Source of the DNA: Microvirgula aerodenitrificans DSM 15089
Lineage (GTDB): Bacteria; Pseudomonadota; Gammaproteobacteria; Burkholderiales; Aquaspirillaceae
Length of the DNA stretch: 64,000 bases
Direction of reading: 5' to 3'
NCBI RefSeq assembly: GCF_000620105.1
Contig: NZ_JHVK01000017.1
Coordinates: 1 to 64,000, forward strand
Made by a program: the position numbers and the translations under genes. Shown piece after piece: positions 43,403 to 52,500 of the stretch (positions are counted from its first letter, which is position 1; the number at the start of each line of letters is the position of its first letter). Under the pieces are notes generated by a model. That model saw nothing but the letters and a program-made list of their open reading frames with translations. It did not search any database and was not told the origin of the DNA.

Positions 43403-43820
43403 GCATCATGCTGTATTCCGCGCAGGCTGGTGGTTTCTACGACCGCGAAATCCATGGCGACGCCATCCCTGCCGACGCAATCGAAATCACCCGCGACGAG
43501 CATACCGCCCTGCTCACCGGCCAATCCGCCGGCCAGTGCATCGAGGCCGACGAACATGGCCACCCGGTGCTGCGCGATGCCCCGGCACCGGATGACAATG
43601 CGCCGCCCGCGCCCGTCGCGATGCCCTGATCACCGCGACCGACTACCTGCTGATGCCGGACTACCCGGTCAGCGCCGGGCAACTGGCCGAAGTCCGTGCC
43701 TATCGCCAGGCACTGCGCGACCTGCCGCTGCAGCCGGCCTTTCCGCAGGCAATCGACTGGCCGGCACTGCCGGCAGGCTATGCGGCGGACGAGGCCGCCG
43801 CGCAAGCCAGCGCGATATAG
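43399..43820 (+). pseudogene. Phage tail-fibre assembly protein, frameshifted
   Basis: The frame from ATG 43399 begins MSIMLYSAQAGGFYDREIHG, the usual start of tail assembly chaperones (Tfa-like), and stops at 43629. The family's C-terminal part is present in another frame: RRDALITATDYLLMPDYPVS, then VRAYRQALRDLPLQPAFP and IDWPALP, up to TAG at 43818-43820. Joining the two needs a -1 shift in the GC-rich run near 43600-43620. Loss of one base is the simplest reading. The 3' end overlaps the convergent DUF1801 gene by 43 bases. Confidence 0.82.
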
Positions 43821-44140
43821 TCCGCGACATGCCTGTCCGCCATATCTTCCAGCTGTTGCAGCTTGATATGGCGGCGCAGTTTCCCCTGTCCCTCCAGCAT
43901 GTGGAACGGGTCCGGCAGCGAGGCACCGGCGCTGAATTCCAGCGTGACGTGGTTCGCATACGAGAACACGCCGCAGAACGAGCGGGTAGTGGAAAACAGG
44001 ATGCCGCCATACTTGACCTCCTCGCTCACCCCGTCGCCCGCGGCGAGGGCGAGGTGTCTGACCTGCTGCACGATGGCGTGGTTGCGCTCGCTGACGAGGC
44101 GGATGTCCTGCAGCAGGGTCTGGATTCTGTCGGTGTTCAT
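43778..44140 (-). CDS. DUF1801 family protein
   Basis: A 120-residue protein of the DUF1801 (YdhG-like) fold. Seen are VSEEVKYGGILFSTTRSFCG, VFSYANHVTLEFSAGASLPD and LEGQGKLRRHIKLQQLEDM, all typical of the family, whose biochemical function is unknown. The start at 44140 is the only ATG at the expected place. It is convergent with the decayed phage gene, overlapping its 3' end, and upstream of nothing obvious on its own strand. Confidence 0.85.
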   Translation of the reverse strand: MNTDRIQTLLQDIRLVSERNHAIVQQVRHLALAAGDGVSEEVKYGGILFSTTRSFCGVFSYANHVTLEFSAGASLPDPFHMLEGQGKLRRHIKLQQLEDMADRHVADYIALACAAASSAA

Positions 44141-44207
44141 GAGTGGCCCGGGGTCGATGGCATCCGCGCATCATAAACGGGCGCCGGTGCCCTTGCCGAG
44201 GCCCGGC

Positions 44208-45725
44208 TCATTCCCGGAATGTCCGCTGCAGCAGGATGATCAGTACCAGAACGGCCGCCACGCCGGTTTCGAGCCGGAAAAAATCCTGACAGGACAGCAG
44301 CATCGCCTGTTGCACCAGCTCGCCGACCAGCAGCGCCAGCCGCTGCTCCTGCCCGAGTTGCGGCAGCAGTTGCTGCAGGTGGTCCATGGCTTCCGTGAAC
44401 CGCGGGGCATGCCAGGAAAAGCCCTCGGACAGCCGCTGGTAATGCAGGGCATTGCGTGCCTGCAGAAATACGGTGCTCAGCGCCACACCCATGGAAATGG
44501 CCAGTTGCCGGACGATGTTCTTGGTCTGGTAGGCGTGGGCGAACTGCGCCGGCCGGACCTCGCGGAAGGTGCCTTGCGCCACCGCCATGATGAACAGCGA
44601 CATGAAGCCGCCGTTCAGCAGCAGGATTGCGGTCAGTTGCCACAGCGTCATGCCGGGATGGATCATGCTGGTCATCAGCAGGCCATAGGCCGCCAGCAGC
44701 GCGCAGGCGATCAGCAGCATGATGCGAAGCCCGGGCGCCCGCCGCCGGAACAGCAGGGCGGCGTAAACGGTGGCGAACAGCATGCCGGCCAGAAAGCTGA
44801 CCGAGAGCAGCTGCCCGGAAGTCGGGACATCAAAGCCCAGTGCCTGCTGCACCATGACCGGCAGGATATAGCTGTTGGCGGATACCAGCAGATAGCAGCA
44901 GAAATAGAAAAACAGCCCCAGCACATAGCGCAATTGCGCCAGCGAACGCCAGCTGTAAACCAGGCGGGCATTGCCGCCCTGCAGGCGGATCGCCACCAGT
45001 GCCGCCATGCCGCACAGCGCCAGGATCATCAGCAGCTGTTGTGCCTGGCCGAAAAAATCATACGGTGTCTGCTGGATCAGCCATTGCAATGCCAGCACTG
45101 CCGCTGCCAGCCAGGCCAGCGCGTGCGGGGTGGACGACGAGGGGCGTGGCCGTCGCGCCCGCAGACTCAGCATACGGGTGGCCGGCAGGGCCAGGGCCAG
45201 CCACGGCAGGATGCCCCAGAAGATCCAGCGCCAGTCCAGATGGCGCAGCGCCTGACTGCCGAGCAGGGGGCCGAACGCGGAACCCAGCATCAGCGCATAA
45301 CCAAAGCACAGCAGGCCGAGTATCTTGCGTTTGTCCTGCAATCGGTCGACTTCGACCCGCGCGGCGGTAAAAAACACCGCGCCGCCCAGCCCCTGCACCG
45401 CCCGGCCGAGAATGAAGGCCGCCGGCGTGCTGGCGCAGGCGCAGAGCACGGCGCCAAGCCCGAACAGCAGCAGCGAGCCCTGCACGAACCGGCGCGGCCC
45501 CAGCCAGTAACTGCAGCGCTGGTGGTTGAACAGCACCACAATCGCCGTGCTCGCATAGGCCATGGCTGCGTAGCTGAATTCTTCAGGCGCGGCGCCGATG
45601 CCGCCCATGACGGCGCTGGCCGCGAAATTCAGCATGCCGTTCTGAATGAATTCCAGACTGGCTACCAGCATGATGGCGAACAGGTAACGGCGGGGAGGCT
45701 GAAAATGACTGCGGGAGTCGAACAT
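44208..45725 (-). CDS. MFS transporter, DHA2-type (14 TM)
   Basis: A 505-residue inner-membrane major-facilitator pump of the drug:H+ antiporter-2 group. Motif A-like QRCSYWLGPRRFVQGSLLLF, FILGRAVQGLGGAVFFTAAR and DWRWIFWGILPWLALALPAT (motif C region) are visible, and the number of hydrophobic segments fits 14 helices. Motif residues are partly atypical, as in EmrB-related variants. It is divergent from a LysR gene with a 12-bp palindrome between, suggesting regulated efflux of an unknown compound. No adaptor gene is adjacent. Confidence 0.87.
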   Translation of the reverse strand: MFDSRSHFQPPRRYLFAIMLVASLEFIQNGMLNFAASAVMGGIGAAPEEFSYAAMAYASTAIVVLFNHQRCSYWLGPRRFVQGSLLLFGLGAVLCACASTPAAFILGRAVQGLGGAVFFTAARVEVDRLQDKRKILGLLCFGYALMLGSAFGPLLGSQALRHLDWRWIFWGILPWLALALPATRMLSLRARRPRPSSSTPHALAWLAAAVLALQWLIQQTPYDFFGQAQQLLMILALCGMAALVAIRLQGGNARLVYSWRSLAQLRYVLGLFFYFCCYLLVSANSYILPVMVQQALGFDVPTSGQLLSVSFLAGMLFATVYAALLFRRRAPGLRIMLLIACALLAAYGLLMTSMIHPGMTLWQLTAILLLNGGFMSLFIMAVAQGTFREVRPAQFAHAYQTKNIVRQLAISMGVALSTVFLQARNALHYQRLSEGFSWHAPRFTEAMDHLQQLLPQLGQEQRLALLVGELVQQAMLLSCQDFFRLETGVAAVLVLIILLQRTFRE

Positions 45726-45798
45726 GCCGGCGGGTGACGAGTAATGAATTCACCAGTGTAGGGAGTCCGGATAAAGTAATAAAATCAATACTCATCAT

Positions 45799-45810
45799 GT
45801 AATATATTAC
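45799..45810. promoter_or_regulatory. Palindrome between MFS and LysR genes
   Basis: GTAATATATTAC ends one base before the LysR ATG and about 75 bases before the MFS start. Candidate LysR autoregulatory site. Confidence 0.45.
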
Positions 45811-45811
45811 T

Positions 45812-46789
45812 ATGAATAATATCAATCCCGTGCAGTTGCGGCGGCTGGATCTGAACAGTCTGGTGGTGCTGCACACCCTGTTGACGACCTGCAGTGTCAG
45901 CGCCAGCGCGGAGAAACTCTGCCTCGGACAACCGGCGGTCAGCCATATCCTCAAGCGCCTGCGGCAGCGGACCGGGGACCCGCTGCTGTACCGCCATGGC
46001 CGGGGCATGGTGCTGACGCCGCTGGCCGCGTCATTGCTGCAGCCGCTGACGCAGTGGCTGCAACAGGGCCAGCAATTGTTGCAGCCGCAGGCTTTCGATC
46101 CGGCAACGGCGCAGGCAAAGGTACGGCTGGCCATGCCGGATCTGCTGGAAGTCGCCCTGTTGCCGGCCCTGATCATCCAGTTGCAGGACTGCGCGCCCGG
46201 CCTGCAGCTGGAAGTGCAGGCCATGTCATCCGCCGAGGTCGGGCAGGCGCTGGAAAGCCAGCGCATCGACTGCGCGATCGGCTATTTCCCGCATCTGACA
46301 TCCCGGCTGCGGCGGCAAACGCTGCTGGTCAGCCGTTTTGTCTGTCTGCACCATCAGGACCGGCTGCATCTGCCGGCGACCTTGTGCGCGGCGGACCTGG
46401 CCGATGTGCCGCATGTCTACACGTCCTATGCCGGCGACAGCGCCAGCATGGTTGACGACTATCTGCACCAGCATGGCCTGCAACGGCGGATTCTGGCCAG
46501 CATGGCCAGCCTGCTGGCCATTCCCGTCTTGCTGGAGCAGTTGCCGGCGGTATCGGTGCTGCCCGACGTGATCGGACAGGTCGTCAGCCAGCGCAGCCAC
46601 GGCCTGCAGCTGAAGCCGATCGCCGATGCGGACCTGTCCATCGGGGTCGAACTGTTGTGGCATCCCGGGCTGGAGGCGGACCCGCTACAGGCATTCCTGC
46701 GGCAGCAGATCTGCAGTCAGGCTGCGCTGCTGCAAGCGTCGCTCGACCGGGCCGGGGCGGCTTACAGCTGCGACAGGTCTTCCAGATAG
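45812..46789 (+). CDS. LysR family transcriptional regulator
   Basis: A 325-residue LysR regulator of the NodD/LinR-like group. Its DNA-binding domain reads LRRLDLNSLVVLHTLLTTCS, VSASAEKLCLGQPAVSHILK and RLRQRTGDPLLYRHGRGMVL, and the effector domain starts LAMPDLLEVALLPALIIQLQ. It is divergent from the MFS pump and likely controls it. Its 3' end overlaps the tail of a convergent autotransporter remnant by 28 bases. Confidence 0.9.
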   Translation: MNNINPVQLRRLDLNSLVVLHTLLTTCSVSASAEKLCLGQPAVSHILKRLRQRTGDPLLYRHGRGMVLTPLAASLLQPLTQWLQQGQQLLQPQAFDPATAQAKVRLAMPDLLEVALLPALIIQLQDCAPGLQLEVQAMSSAEVGQALESQRIDCAIGYFPHLTSRLRRQTLLVSRFVCLHHQDRLHLPATLCAADLADVPHVYTSYAGDSASMVDDYLHQHGLQRRILASMASLLAIPVLLEQLPAVSVLPDVIGQVVSQRSHGLQLKPIADADLSIGVELLWHPGLEADPLQAFLRQQICSQAALLQASLDRAGAAYSCDRSSR

Positions 46790-47106
46790 CCGGTGCGCCG
46801 CAGCACGTCGGCGGCGGGCAGCCGGTATTGGGCATCCATCCACTCCGGATGGTTCGGGACCTGTGCCGAGAACGTCGACAGAAGCGCATCGGCGCCGCTC
46901 TCGGTGTAGGGCTGGTCGCGGATCCAGGTGTAGTCGGTGCGAACCGACGGCGTGAACGAGGTGTGCTCGCGCAGCATCAGCGTGCGGCCGAGGCCGATGC
47001 CGGCATGGGCGGTGGTGGCCTTGTAGCCGGCGACGCCGTCGCGATCATCCTGGTTGGCCCAGGAGCCGAACGGCTTGACCCAGACGGCGCGGTGCATTCT
47101 GTTCAT
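46762..47106 (-). pseudogene. Autotransporter beta-barrel remnant
   Basis: A 114-codon frame from ATG 47106. AVWVKPFGSWANQDDRDGVA and GYKATTAHAGIGL match the first strands of an autotransporter barrel; HTSFTPSVRTDYTWIRDQ and YTESGADAL match later strands, with the strands between deleted. The rest (FSAQVPNHPEWMDAQYRL and on) does not continue the barrel. No passenger domain or signal peptide is present, so it is a decayed fragment of a surface protein gene. Confidence 0.72.
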
Positions 47107-47302
47107 GTCGGGCTCCGGTTTATTCGAACGGTATAAGCGACTGGGACTGTAATGAAAAAATGACGGCTGGAACTGAGCGAATCTGAGCAACGGCAACCCG
47201 GGTTAACACCGGAGAACAAGGGATAAAACATCGCGCCGGCGGTGAGGTCGCCCGCCCGGCCTTTTTTACCCGGTTATTTTCAGGTATCATGCTGATGTAT
47301 TT

Positions 47303-47335
47303 CCGGATTATTAAATTATTGTTTTAATAATCCGG
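47303..47335. repeat. Inverted repeat upstream of GNAT gene
   Basis: Thirteen-base perfect arms CCGGATTATTAAA / TTTAATAATCCGG with a seven-base centre TTATTGT, ending 35 bases before the GNAT start. There is no following T-run, so it is more likely an operator or leader hairpin than a terminator. Confidence 0.7.
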
Positions 47336-47370
47336 CAGATTTCCAATAAAAATTTGATTGCAGTCAGGTA

Positions 47371-47835
47371 ATGAAAATCGTCAGATTGTCCAGTCGTCCG
47401 GATCTGATCCCGGAGATTGTCAAACATTTGCACGCTGAATGGTCAGCTTTCACCAACTGGTCGAATCCGGAAAAAATCAGGCAGCGCTTTCTGAAGCGCA
47501 GCCAGCCGGAAACGGGAGAAACCTGTTTTGTCGCCCTCGGCGATGAAAAGAAACTCCTCGGTACCGCCAGCGTGCTGCAGCATGAAATCAAGGAAATTCG
47601 CGAAGGCACTCACTGGATGAGTGAGGTGTATACCTGCCCGGACGCGCGCGGCAAGGGCATTGGTACCGCCCTGATCGAGAAATGTGTGGATTATTGCCGG
47701 GCGCAGAATTTCAAGGATATTTATCTGTATACGCCGGACCAGCAGGCGCTGTACCGCAAGCATGGCTGGCGCGCCGTCAAGTCGATTGAATATGACGGCG
47801 AGCAGGTTTCCATCATGAAGCGCACGCTGGCCTGA
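47371..47835 (+). CDS. GNAT family N-acetyltransferase
   Basis: A 154-residue acetyl-CoA-dependent transferase. Motif A is seen as CPDARGKGIGTALIEKCVDYC, with the preceding strand THWMSEVYT and the following KDIYLYTPDQQALYRKHGW, all normal for GNAT enzymes of the aminoglycoside or small-molecule group. The acceptor is unknown. The ATG at 47371 is preceded by a weak CAGG and by a strong inverted repeat, so expression may be controlled. It is convergent with soxR, eight bases apart. Confidence 0.85.
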   Translation: MKIVRLSSRPDLIPEIVKHLHAEWSAFTNWSNPEKIRQRFLKRSQPETGETCFVALGDEKKLLGTASVLQHEIKEIREGTHWMSEVYTCPDARGKGIGTALIEKCVDYCRAQNFKDIYLYTPDQQALYRKHGWRAVKSIEYDGEQVSIMKRTLA

Positions 47836-47842
47836 GTCGCCC

Positions 47843-48346
47843 TCAGCCCGGGTCGAGCAGACGCGGGCCGGCGCCTTCGCGCGACACCTCGTCGCCCGGG
47901 TTGCGCAGCGGGCAGTCGGTCAGCGACAGGCAGCCGCAGCCGATACAGGTGCCGAGCTGGTCGCGCAACCGCTGCAGCCGCGCGATCCGGTCATCCAGCA
48001 CTTCGTGCCATCCGGCAGACAACTTCGCCCAGTCCGCCGCGCTGACCGGGCGGTCGTGCGGCAGGCAGGCCAGGTGTTCGCGGATTTCCGCCAGCGGAAT
48101 CCCGGTGCGCTGCGCCACCTTGATCACCGCAATCAGCCGCAGGACCGCCCGGGGATAGCGGCGCTGGTTGCTGGCATTGCGCCGGCTGGTGATCAGGCCC
48201 TGGGCCTCATAGAAGTGCAGTGCGGACACGGCGATGCCGCTGCGGGCGGCAACCTCGCCGACACTGAGTTCGCGGGCGAACTCTTCTGCCGTCATCGGCA
48301 CGAAGGGCCCGGTGGACAGATCGCGTCGCACTGATCGCTTTGGCAT
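47843..48346 (-). CDS. soxR: Redox-sensing transcriptional activator SoxR
   Basis: A 167-residue-frame MerR-family regulator (about 157 residues after the chosen start plus stop context) that senses redox-active compounds through a [2Fe-2S] cluster. The MerR helix-turn-helix is [20 protein letters not shown], followed by the wing [20 protein letters not shown] and a dimer helix. The cluster Cys pattern [12 protein letters not shown] (C-x2-C-x-C-x5-C) is complete. The ATG at 48346 gives MPKRSVRR, the normal start. A near-consensus SoxR box lies 35 bases upstream, facing the divergent RND operon. Confidence 0.94.
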   Translation of the reverse strand: MPKRSVRRDLSTGPFVPMTAEEFARELSVGEVAARSGIAVSALHFYEAQGLITSRRNASNQRRYPRAVLRLIAVIKVAQRTGIPLAEIREHLACLPHDRPVSAADWAKLSAGWHEVLDDRIARLQRLRDQLGTCIGCGCLSLTDCPLRNPGDEVSREGAGPRLLDPG

Positions 48347-48376
48347 GAAAAGTTTCCCGTTCCAGTATGTGGGCAC

Positions 48377-48407
48377 TTTACCTCAAGCAAGGTTGAGGAA
48401 ATAGAGT
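48377..48407 (+). promoter_or_regulatory. SoxR-activated promoter of the RND operon
   Basis: CCTCAAG-CAAG-GTTGAGG-type dyad at 48381-48398, matching the known SoxR box (CCTCAAG...CTTGAGG) at nearly all arm positions. It lies between TTTACC (48377-48382) and TAGAGT (48402-48407), which are 19 bases apart. That long spacer is the mark of MerR-family activated promoters. Transcription would run into the adaptor gene at 48441. Confidence 0.88.
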
Positions 48408-48440
48408 GCCGGCTACTGTTATGCCGAACGGAAGCCATTC

Positions 48441-49559
48441 ATGGTCGATCAACCCGATATCTCTCCCCGTCCACGCCTTTCCCGCGCCGCGCTGGGCCCC
48501 ACCCTGGTCCTTGCCCTGCTTGCCGCTGGCCTGTCCGGCTGGCGCCAGTGGCGGCACCCTGCGTCCGCTCCGCAGCCGGCGACACCGGTTGCCGTGGTCG
48601 CCACCGTGCTGCAGGCCGGCGATGCCCCCGCTGCGCTGGATGCGGTCGGTTCGCTGCGCGCAGTGCGCGAAGTGGTGCTGGCTCCGGAATCCGCCGGCCG
48701 GGTGACCGGTCTGCACTTTGCCTCGGGCACCCGGGTCGCGGCCGGCGACCTGCTGGTCCAGTTGTATGACGCGCCGGAGCGGGCCGATCGCGCTGCCGCG
48801 CTGGCGCGGGTCCGGCTGGCGCAGACCCTGCTGGCCCGCTCGCGGCTGCTGGTACCGACCGGTGCCGAGCCGAAAGAACTGCTGGAGCAGCATCAGGCCG
48901 AGCTGGATCAGGCGCAGGCCAGTGTGCAGCAGCTTGATGCGCGGATTGCGCAGAAGCAGATCCGGGCGCCGTTCCCCGGCGTGATTGGCGTGCGCCAGGC
49001 GGACCTTGGCCAGTACCTGAATCCCGGTGACGCCATTGCCGCCCTGGCGAATATTGACCGCCTGTACGTCGATTTCTCGATCCCGCAGCAGGCCCTGGCG
49101 CAGGTGCGGGTCGGCGCCACGGTGCGCGTGGCGGCGGATGCCTGGCCGGGGCGGGCGTTTGTCGCCACGGTCAGTGCCATTGAGCCGCGGGTCGACCGCG
49201 ATACGCGCAATCTCCGGCTGCAGGCGACGCTGGACAACGCCGGCGGCGCGCTGCGACCCGGCATGCATGTCAGCGCGGCCCTGCAATTGCCGCCGGAACG
49301 CCAGGCGCTGGTACTGCCGGCGACGGCAGTCCAGCTGTCGGCGGCCGGTGACAGCGTGGTGGCGATCCGTGGCGACCGGCCCCGGCAGGCGGGAACCGCC
49401 GAGCGGGTGGCAGTCACGCTGGGCCGGCGTATCGGTGACGACGTCGTGGTGACGCGCGGACTCCGCGCCGGCGATGTGGTGGTGACCGAGGGCCAGCTGC
49501 GCATCCAGCCCGGCGCGGCGCTGCGGGTCAGCCGGCTGGTCGGCGCGGGGGGGCACTGA
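48441..49559 (+). CDS. RND efflux periplasmic adaptor (MexH-like)
   Basis: A 372-residue membrane-fusion protein, first gene of an adaptor-permease-channel operon. A single N-terminal helix (LGPTLVLALLAAGLSGW) anchors it. The barrel-sandwich region has VVLAPESAGRVTGLHFASGT and IRAPFPGVIGVRQADLGQYL, with a short alpha-hairpin between. The layout (soxR divergent, SoxR box in the promoter) recalls the SoxR-controlled mexGHI-opmD system of pseudomonads, though no mexG-like gene is present. GGAAG precedes the ATG. Confidence 0.92.
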   Translation: MVDQPDISPRPRLSRAALGPTLVLALLAAGLSGWRQWRHPASAPQPATPVAVVATVLQAGDAPAALDAVGSLRAVREVVLAPESAGRVTGLHFASGTRVAAGDLLVQLYDAPERADRAAALARVRLAQTLLARSRLLVPTGAEPKELLEQHQAELDQAQASVQQLDARIAQKQIRAPFPGVIGVRQADLGQYLNPGDAIAALANIDRLYVDFSIPQQALAQVRVGATVRVAADAWPGRAFVATVSAIEPRVDRDTRNLRLQATLDNAGGALRPGMHVSAALQLPPERQALVLPATAVQLSAAGDSVVAIRGDRPRQAGTAERVAVTLGRRIGDDVVVTRGLRAGDVVVTEGQLRIQPGAALRVSRLVGAGGH

Positions 49560-49561
49560 GC

Positions 49562-52500
49562 ATGCGCTTTACCGATCTCTTTATCCGCCGCCCCGTCCTG
49601 TCTCTGGTGGTCAGCCTGATGCTGCTGCTGATCGGCGGCAGTGCGCTGTTCTCGCTGCAGGTGCGCGAGTACCCGAACATGGAAAGCGCGACCATCGTTA
49701 TCGACACCCGCTTCCCGGGCGCCACCCAGGCGGTGATGCAGGGCTTCGTGACCACGCCGATCGCCCAGGCGGTGTCGACGGCCAGCGGCATCGAGTACCT
49801 GTCGTCCACCTCGACCCAGGGCAAGAGCCAGATCAAGGCCAAGCTGGTGCTGAACGCCAATGCCGACCGGGCGATGAGCGAAATTCTGACCAAGGTCCAG
49901 CAGGTCAGGTACCAGTTGCCGGAAGGCGTCAACGATCCGGTCATCAGCAAGATGACCGATGGTGCGTCGGCCATCCAGTACGTGGCCTTTACCAGCGACA
50001 CGCTGGGTGTGCCGCAGATGACCGACTTTGCCGTCCGCGTGGCCCAGCCGCTGATGACGTCCGTGCCCGGTGTGGCCTCGGTCGACCTGTTCGGCGGCCA
50101 GGCGCTGGCGATGCGCATCTGGGTGGATCCGGCGCGGATGGCAGCGCGCGGGCTGACCGCGCCGGATGTGGCGGCGGCGCTGCGCGCCAATAATGTGCAG
50201 GCGGCACCGGGGCAGTTGAAGGGCCGCGACACGGCGATCAACCTGACGGCCGGTACCGATCTGACCAGCCTCGACGATTTCCGCAAGATGGTGGTCAGGC
50301 AGGGGAGCGGGGGACTGGTCCGCCTCGGCGATATCGCCACGCTCGAAATCGGCGGCCAGAATTACAACAGTACCGCCAGCAGCAGTGGCCGGCCGGCCGT
50401 GATCCTGGGCATTTCGCCGACGCCGGACGGCAACCCGCTGGAGATTGTCCGGGCGGTCAAGGCGCTGCTGCCGGCCATCCAGCGCGTGGCCCCGCCGGGG
50501 ATGACCGTGTCCAACCAGTTCGACGTGGCGCATTTCGTCAATGCGTCGATCGACGAGGTGATCCACACCCTGATCGAGGCGGTCGCCATCGTGATCGTGG
50601 TCATCTTCCTGTTTCTGGGCTCGTTCCGCGCGGTCATCATTCCGGTGGTGACCATCCCGCTGTCGCTGATCGGCACGGCGGCGCTGATGCTTGCCTTCGG
50701 CTTTTCGCTGAACCTGCTGACGCTGCTGGCCATGGTGCTGGCCATCGGCCTGGTGGTCGATGATGCCATTGTCGTGGTCGAGAACATCCACCGTCATATC
50801 GAGGACGGGCTGTCTCCGGTGCGGGCGGCGCTGGTCGGCGCGCGCGAGATCGTCGGACCGGTCATTGCCATGACCCTGACCCTGGCCGCGGTCTATGCGC
50901 CGATCGGGCTGATGGGCGGGCTGACCGGTGCGCTGTTCCGCGAGTTTGCCTTTACGCTGGCCGGCTCGGTCATTGTCTCCGGGCTGGTGGCGCTGACGCT
51001 GTCGCCGATGATGAGTTCCTGGCTGCTCGATGCCAAAGTGAGCGAAAGCCGGCTGTCACGGCGGGTCGAAGCTGCCATGGGCCGGCTGACCCGGAACTAT
51101 GACCGGCTGCTCGGGCAGACGCTGGCCGCGCGACCGGTGGTGCTGATGGTCGGCGCGGCGGTGCTGGTGGCCATTGTCGTGCTGTTCAACGGCAGCCGGC
51201 GCGAGCTGGCACCGTCCGAGGATCAGGGCTATGTCTTTGTCCAGGCCAGGGCGCCGCAGTACGCGAATATCGACTACACCCAGCGCTATTCCGGCCAGAT
51301 CGAACAGCTGTTCAAGTCGCTGCCGGAGTATGCGAGCAGCTGGTTCACCAATGGCACCGACGGCGCCAACAATGCCTTTGGCGGGGTGCTGCTGACGGAA
51401 TGGTCGGCGCGCGACCGCAGCGCGGCGCAGATCCAGACCCGGCTGAATGCCGACGGCGCCGCTGTCACCGGTGTGTATGCGGCAGCCTTCCTCGGCGCGG
51501 CGCTGCCTGCCGGCAACGGCGGCCTGCCGGTGCAGATGGTGTTGCGTTCGCCGGATGATTTTCCGGTGCTGTATGCCGCGATGGAAAAGATCAAGGCGGC
51601 GGCCTGGGGCAGCGGTCTGTTCGCCTTCGTCGACAGCGATCTGGCCTTCGACAGCCCGGGGGCGCGGATCCGCATCGATCGCGAAAAGGCCGGCGAGATG
51701 GGAGTGACGATGAGCGCCATTGCCGACACGCTGGCGATCCTGGTCGGCGAGAACTACATCAACCGCTTCAACTGGCACGACCGCTCCTACGACGTGATCG
51801 CCCAGGTGCCGCGCGCGCAGCGGCTGGCGCCGGACAGCCTCGGGCAATTCCATGTCCGCGCCGCCTCGGGGGCGCTGCTGCCGCTGTCCACCGTGGTGGG
51901 CTTCGACATGCACCCGGAAGCCAACCGGTTGCCGCAGTTCAACCAGATGAATGCGGCCACGCTGTCGGCGGTGCTGGCGCCCGGCGTCACCATGGGCCAG
52001 GCGGTGGATTTCCTGCAACACCAGCCGGTTCCGGCCGGCGCCAGCATCGACTGGCAGGCGGACAGTCGCCAGTACGTCAGCGAGGGGAACCGGCTGACCG
52101 TGTCTTTCCTGTTTGCGCTGGTGGTGATCTTTCTGGTGCTGGCGGCGCAGTACGAATCGTTCCGCGATCCGCTGGTCATCCTGGTTACGGTGCCGCTGGC
52201 GGTGTGCGGGGCCCTGGTGCCACTGTACCTCGGCTTCAGCACACTCAATATCTACACCCAGATCGGCCTGGTCACCCTGATCGGTCTGATCTCCAAGCAC
52301 GGTATTCTGATGGTTGCCTTTGCCAATGAAATCCAGAAACACGAGGGGCTGGACCGGGTTGTGGCGATCCGCAAGTCCGCCGCCGTCCGCATGCGCCCGA
52401 TCCTGATGACCACGGCGGCGATGGTGGCCGGGCTGGTGCCGCTGCTGTTTGCCAGCGGCGCCGGTGCGGCCAGCCGGTTCGCCATCGGCATCGTGGTGGT

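Noticed and set aside
43863-45737. 624-codon plus-strand frame over the MFS gene
   Set aside because: Gln/His/Arg-rich shadow of a 14-helix transporter.
48908-50797. 629-codon open frame antisense to the second RND permease
   Set aside because: Composition is His/Arg/Gln-rich and no motif is seen; the plus strand encodes a complete pump.
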